A stretch of 64,000 nt of DNA, taken from assembly GCA_040403095.1 (NCBI GenBank), contig JBBALI010000007.1:1-64000 (forward strand), in the 5' to 3' direction. The notes under the pieces were generated by a model. That model was given only the letters and a program-made list of their open reading frames with translations, was not told the DNA's origin and did not search any database. Position 1 is the stretch's first letter. Each line of letters opens with the position of its first letter. The stretch comes from JAQVCM01 sp040403095 (GTDB lineage Bacteria > Bacteroidota > Bacteroidia > Flavobacteriales_D > Crocinitomicaceae). The position numbers and the translations under genes are program-made. This document shows, piece by piece, positions 61,816 to 64,000 of this stretch.

Positions 61816-62940
61816 ATGAAAGTTTTGTTTAACAATATTGGTAAATCTACAAATTATCTCAATTATGTTGAGGAATTGTATTCGGATTACAATTTGTTTA
61901 GAAAAAAGCACTTTTCAAATTTATGCATAAATCATTTACAAAATCGATTTGGTGATTCTAGTTTGTTTCTGACACATTCAGCTACAGGTGCTTTGGAGAT
62001 TATTGCTCAGCTGATTGAAATTAAAGAAGGTGATGAAATTATTATGCCTTCGTTTACCTTCGTTTCTACAGCAAATGCCTTTGTATCTCGAGGTGCGATT
62101 CCTGTTTTTGTGGACATAGAAAGGAAGTCGTTGAATTTGGATTTAGACTTGGTTGAACAAGCAATTACTTCAAAGACAAAAGCTGTTGTTGCTGTGCATT
62201 ATGCAGGACACGCTTGTGATTTGAATCGATTAAAGGCAATTTGTGAAGCACATCAAATTTTGTTGATTGAAGATGCCGCGATGGCATACGGAAATTCATT
62301 TGAAGGAAAAGCACTGGGTTCAATCGGAGATTTTGGAGTAATCAGTTTTGATATTACGAAGCAAATTTCTGCCATTCAAGGTGGATTATTGTTGGTCAAT
62401 AACGATGATTTTCAAACACGAGCATCCCAGATTTACCATATTGGAACAAATAGAGAGGATTTTCAAAATGGAAACACACCCTATTATGAATGGGTAGATG
62501 TGGGTTCGAAATACCAAATGAATGAGTTGAATGCAATTGCGCTGTATGATCAATTGCTCAATGAAATTACAATTTTGGAAAAGAGAAAATCACTTTCAAA
62601 GCTCTATTTTGAGGGACTAAAATCATTGGTCGAATCTGCTATTTTTGGCACCATTGAATATGAAAAATTGAATCAAAATTTTCATGGGTTTTACATTTTA
62701 TTAGAAAACAAAGTTACCAGAGACCAATTGAAACAATATTTAGCTGAAAATGGCGTAGAATCGATGTTTCATTACATACCATTGCATAACTCAGCCAAAG
62801 GGATTACGTTTGGGAATCAACAATTACCTTTTACCGATTTCATTTCAGAAACTATTTTGAGATTGCCTTTGCATGTAGCTCTTAAGAAAGCAGAAGTAAA
62901 TAAGATCAACGAAAAAATCAAAGCTTATTTCCATGCTTGA
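61816..62940 (+). CDS. DegT/DnrJ/EryC1 sugar aminotransferase (WecE-like)
   Basis: A 374-residue PLP-dependent aminotransferase for nucleotide sugars, of the dTDP-4-amino-4,6-dideoxygalactose transaminase type. The fold begins FLTHSATGALEIIAQLIEI, then MPSFTFVSTANAFV. The PLP-pyridine Asp is in LLIEDAAMAYG (Asp153). The Schiff-base Lys is Lys182 in SFDITKQISAIQGG. YQMNELNAIALYDQL completes the pattern. It makes an amino sugar for O-antigen or enterobacterial-common-antigen-like polymers. Stop and the ABC permease start overlap by 8 nt. Confidence 0.88.
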   Translation: MKVLFNNIGKSTNYLNYVEELYSDYNLFRKKHFSNLCINHLQNRFGDSSLFLTHSATGALEIIAQLIEIKEGDEIIMPSFTFVSTANAFVSRGAIPVFVDIERKSLNLDLDLVEQAITSKTKAVVAVHYAGHACDLNRLKAICEAHQILLIEDAAMAYGNSFEGKALGSIGDFGVISFDITKQISAIQGGLLLVNNDDFQTRASQIYHIGTNREDFQNGNTPYYEWVDVGSKYQMNELNAIALYDQLLNEITILEKRKSLSKLYFEGLKSLVESAIFGTIEYEKLNQNFHGFYILLENKVTRDQLKQYLAENGVESMFHYIPLHNSAKGITFGNQQLPFTDFISETILRLPLHVALKKAEVNKINEKIKAYFHA

Positions 62941-63760
62941 GGACGAAGAAATACAAATAATGACTTCGGAACCTGATAGTTTCAGGGAGTACTTTCAGAA
63001 AATTTGGAAATTTCGTTCGTTGATTTGGGTTTTCGCAATGCGGGATTTGAAAGTGAAATATGCACAAACATTGATTGGAGTAGGCTGGACGATTGTACAA
63101 CCACTTACGGCCTTGACCATTTTTACTTTTTTCTTTGGTTACATCATGAATATGAAGTCAGGGAATTTGCCGTTTGTGTTGTTTATTTTGAGTGGATTAT
63201 TGGGATGGAATTTCTTTTCCTACATCGTGTCAGCAGGATCAATTAGTGTGCAAGAGTCCTCGCATATTATCAAGAAAATTTATTTTCCGAAAAGCATTTT
63301 ACCTTTTTCCAAAGTGTTAATTGCATTGGTGGAATTGTTGTTGACCTTAACTTTATTAATTCCCTTGATGTTTTATTATGATGAAGGAATTTCATGGCGC
63401 ATTATTTTCTTGCCATTTGTATTGGCTTTCAATGCAATTTGTGGCTTGACTTTGGTTTTCTGGGTAGCATCTTTTGCCTATAGAAAGCGCGATTTGTTTC
63501 ATCTTTTGCCTTTTATTGTTTACTTCGGAATTTGGTTTACCCCAGTTTTCTTTTCGGGAACTTTTTTACCGTCTAAAATTCAATTTTTAATGGATTTTAA
63601 TCCCATGGCGAATGTGATTAAAATGTGGCGGTGGATGCTGTTTGGAATGGGAAAATTTCAATGGATTTGGTTAGTGAATTTTGTAATTGTATCTGTTTTG
63701 TGCGTGATTGGAATGTATTACTACAATAAAAAGGAAAGTGCGTTTAGCGATTTTACTTGA
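62933..63760 (+). CDS. ABC-2 polysaccharide export permease (Wzm/TagG-like)
   Basis: A 275-residue inner-membrane permease. A short amphipathic N-terminus leads to RDLKVKYAQTLIGVGWTIVQP (about 37-57), the Wzm/KpsM/TagG signature. Six membrane helices follow (from about 60). It exports O-antigen or another polymer by the ABC-dependent route, with the ATPase encoded 56 nt downstream. The end is complete. Confidence 0.9.
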   Translation: MLEDEEIQIMTSEPDSFREYFQKIWKFRSLIWVFAMRDLKVKYAQTLIGVGWTIVQPLTALTIFTFFFGYIMNMKSGNLPFVLFILSGLLGWNFFSYIVSAGSISVQESSHIIKKIYFPKSILPFSKVLIALVELLLTLTLLIPLMFYYDEGISWRIIFLPFVLAFNAICGLTLVFWVASFAYRKRDLFHLLPFIVYFGIWFTPVFFSGTFLPSKIQFLMDFNPMANVIKMWRWMLFGMGKFQWIWLVNFVIVSVLCVIGMYYYNKKESAFSDFT

Positions 63761-63816
63761 TTCCATTATTAAAAATCGTTATTTTTATAAGTTTAAAGTA
63801 AAATCTCTGCTGTAAA

Positions 63817-64000
63817 TTGGATTCAAACGTTGCCATAAAAGTTGAAAATCTTTCGAAGTTATATACCTTGCGAGAGTCATCGATTGGAATAGATGGACAA
63901 AGTACCAATGAACTTTGGGCTTTAAAAGATGTTAGTTTTGAAATTAAAAAGGGAGAATCCGTTGGGATTATTGGTCCGAATGGAAGTGGAAAAAGCACTT
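63817..64000 (+). CDS. ABC transporter ATPase for polysaccharide export (5' part)
   Basis: The frame is open from a TTG at 63817 (the upstream in-frame stop is 63799) to the window end and gives about 61 residues. They include VAIKVENLSKLYTLRE, LWALKDVSFEIKKGE and the Walker A GPNGSGKST at the very edge. This is the Wzt/TagH/KpsT-type nucleotide-binding protein of the permease next door. No ATG lies in frame before the conserved core, so TTG is the likely start. The rest is off the edge. Confidence 0.85.
   Translation, partial: MDSNVAIKVENLSKLYTLRESSIGIDGQSTNELWALKDVSFEIKKGESVGIIGPNGSGKST

Noticed and set aside
63753..63998. An 81-codon minus-strand frame at the right edge
   Set aside because: It is antisense to the ABC ATPase, which has a clear Walker A motif.

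Overview
The window is AT-rich chromosomal DNA of a Bacteroidota bacterium, most likely a Flavobacteriales member (Crocinitomicaceae/Fluviicola-like is a guess). The evidence is a TAnnTTTG-type promoter element just upstream of many genes, two secreted proteins with type IX secretion (T9SS) C-terminal sorting domains, AsmA-like and beta-barrel envelope proteins, a SpoIIM/DUF4129/DUF4350/MoxR/DUF58 operon, and a DUF4143 ATPase. No CRISPR array, rRNA, prophage or complete insertion sequence was seen.

Layout. 1-244: end of an IS3-type insertion sequence running off the left edge. 294-1520: AAA+ ATPase of the DUF4143 type with a striking 32-bp iteron promoter. 1658-3589: small conserved protein and the site-2 protease RseP. 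3664-8830: giant AsmA-like protein, a beta-barrel protein, and a DUF4956 / VTC-type polyphosphate polymerase pair. 9028-10188: PurT. 10274-17195: MoxR operon (SpoIIM fusion, DUF4129, DUF4350, MoxR, DUF58). 17247-19325: secreted CotH-like kinase with a P-domain and T9SS tail. 19444-19525: tRNA-Leu(CAA). 19767-20711: RlmF. 20722-26707: AAA/VWA pair, a membrane protein, a DUF349 coiled-coil protein and a PfkB kinase. 26807-30441: FluC fluoride channel, inorganic pyrophosphatase, an HI0933-type flavoprotein, a beta-barrel-like protein and CvpA.

30582-32955: YgiQ-type radical SAM protein and a hotdog thioesterase. 32967-36350: large stand-alone superfamily 1 helicase of unknown role. 36361-38808: quinone oxidoreductase, RsmI and an RDD membrane protein. 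38903-41889: secreted lysyl-endopeptidase-like protease and a thioredoxin-fold protein. 41981-50470: two giant tandem paralogues built of MORN/YwqK-type repeats plus a smaller lipoprotein. 50471-52873: orphan sensor histidine kinase flanked by repeat-bearing intergenic DNA. 52874-56104: DinB-like protein, lipid kinase and LTA-synthase-like sulfatase, tightly overlapping. 56105-56458: intergenic tandem duplication with palindromes. 56459-60822: DNA polymerase I and cysteinyl-tRNA synthetase. 60908-64000: the start of a surface-polysaccharide cluster (glycosyltransferase-like protein, WecE-type aminotransferase, ABC-2 permease and ATPase), running off the right edge.

Most genes are core housekeeping or envelope functions. 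The accessory parts are the IS end, the DUF4143 ATPase, the stand-alone helicase, the MORN-repeat locus and the polysaccharide cluster. I found no complete, clearly new multigene system. The best candidates for under-described biology are the MORN-repeat giants, the VTC/DUF4956 pair with the nearby CotH kinase, the iteron promoter of the ATPase, and the recurrence of promoter elements only 4-5 nt before start codons (probable leaderless mRNAs).
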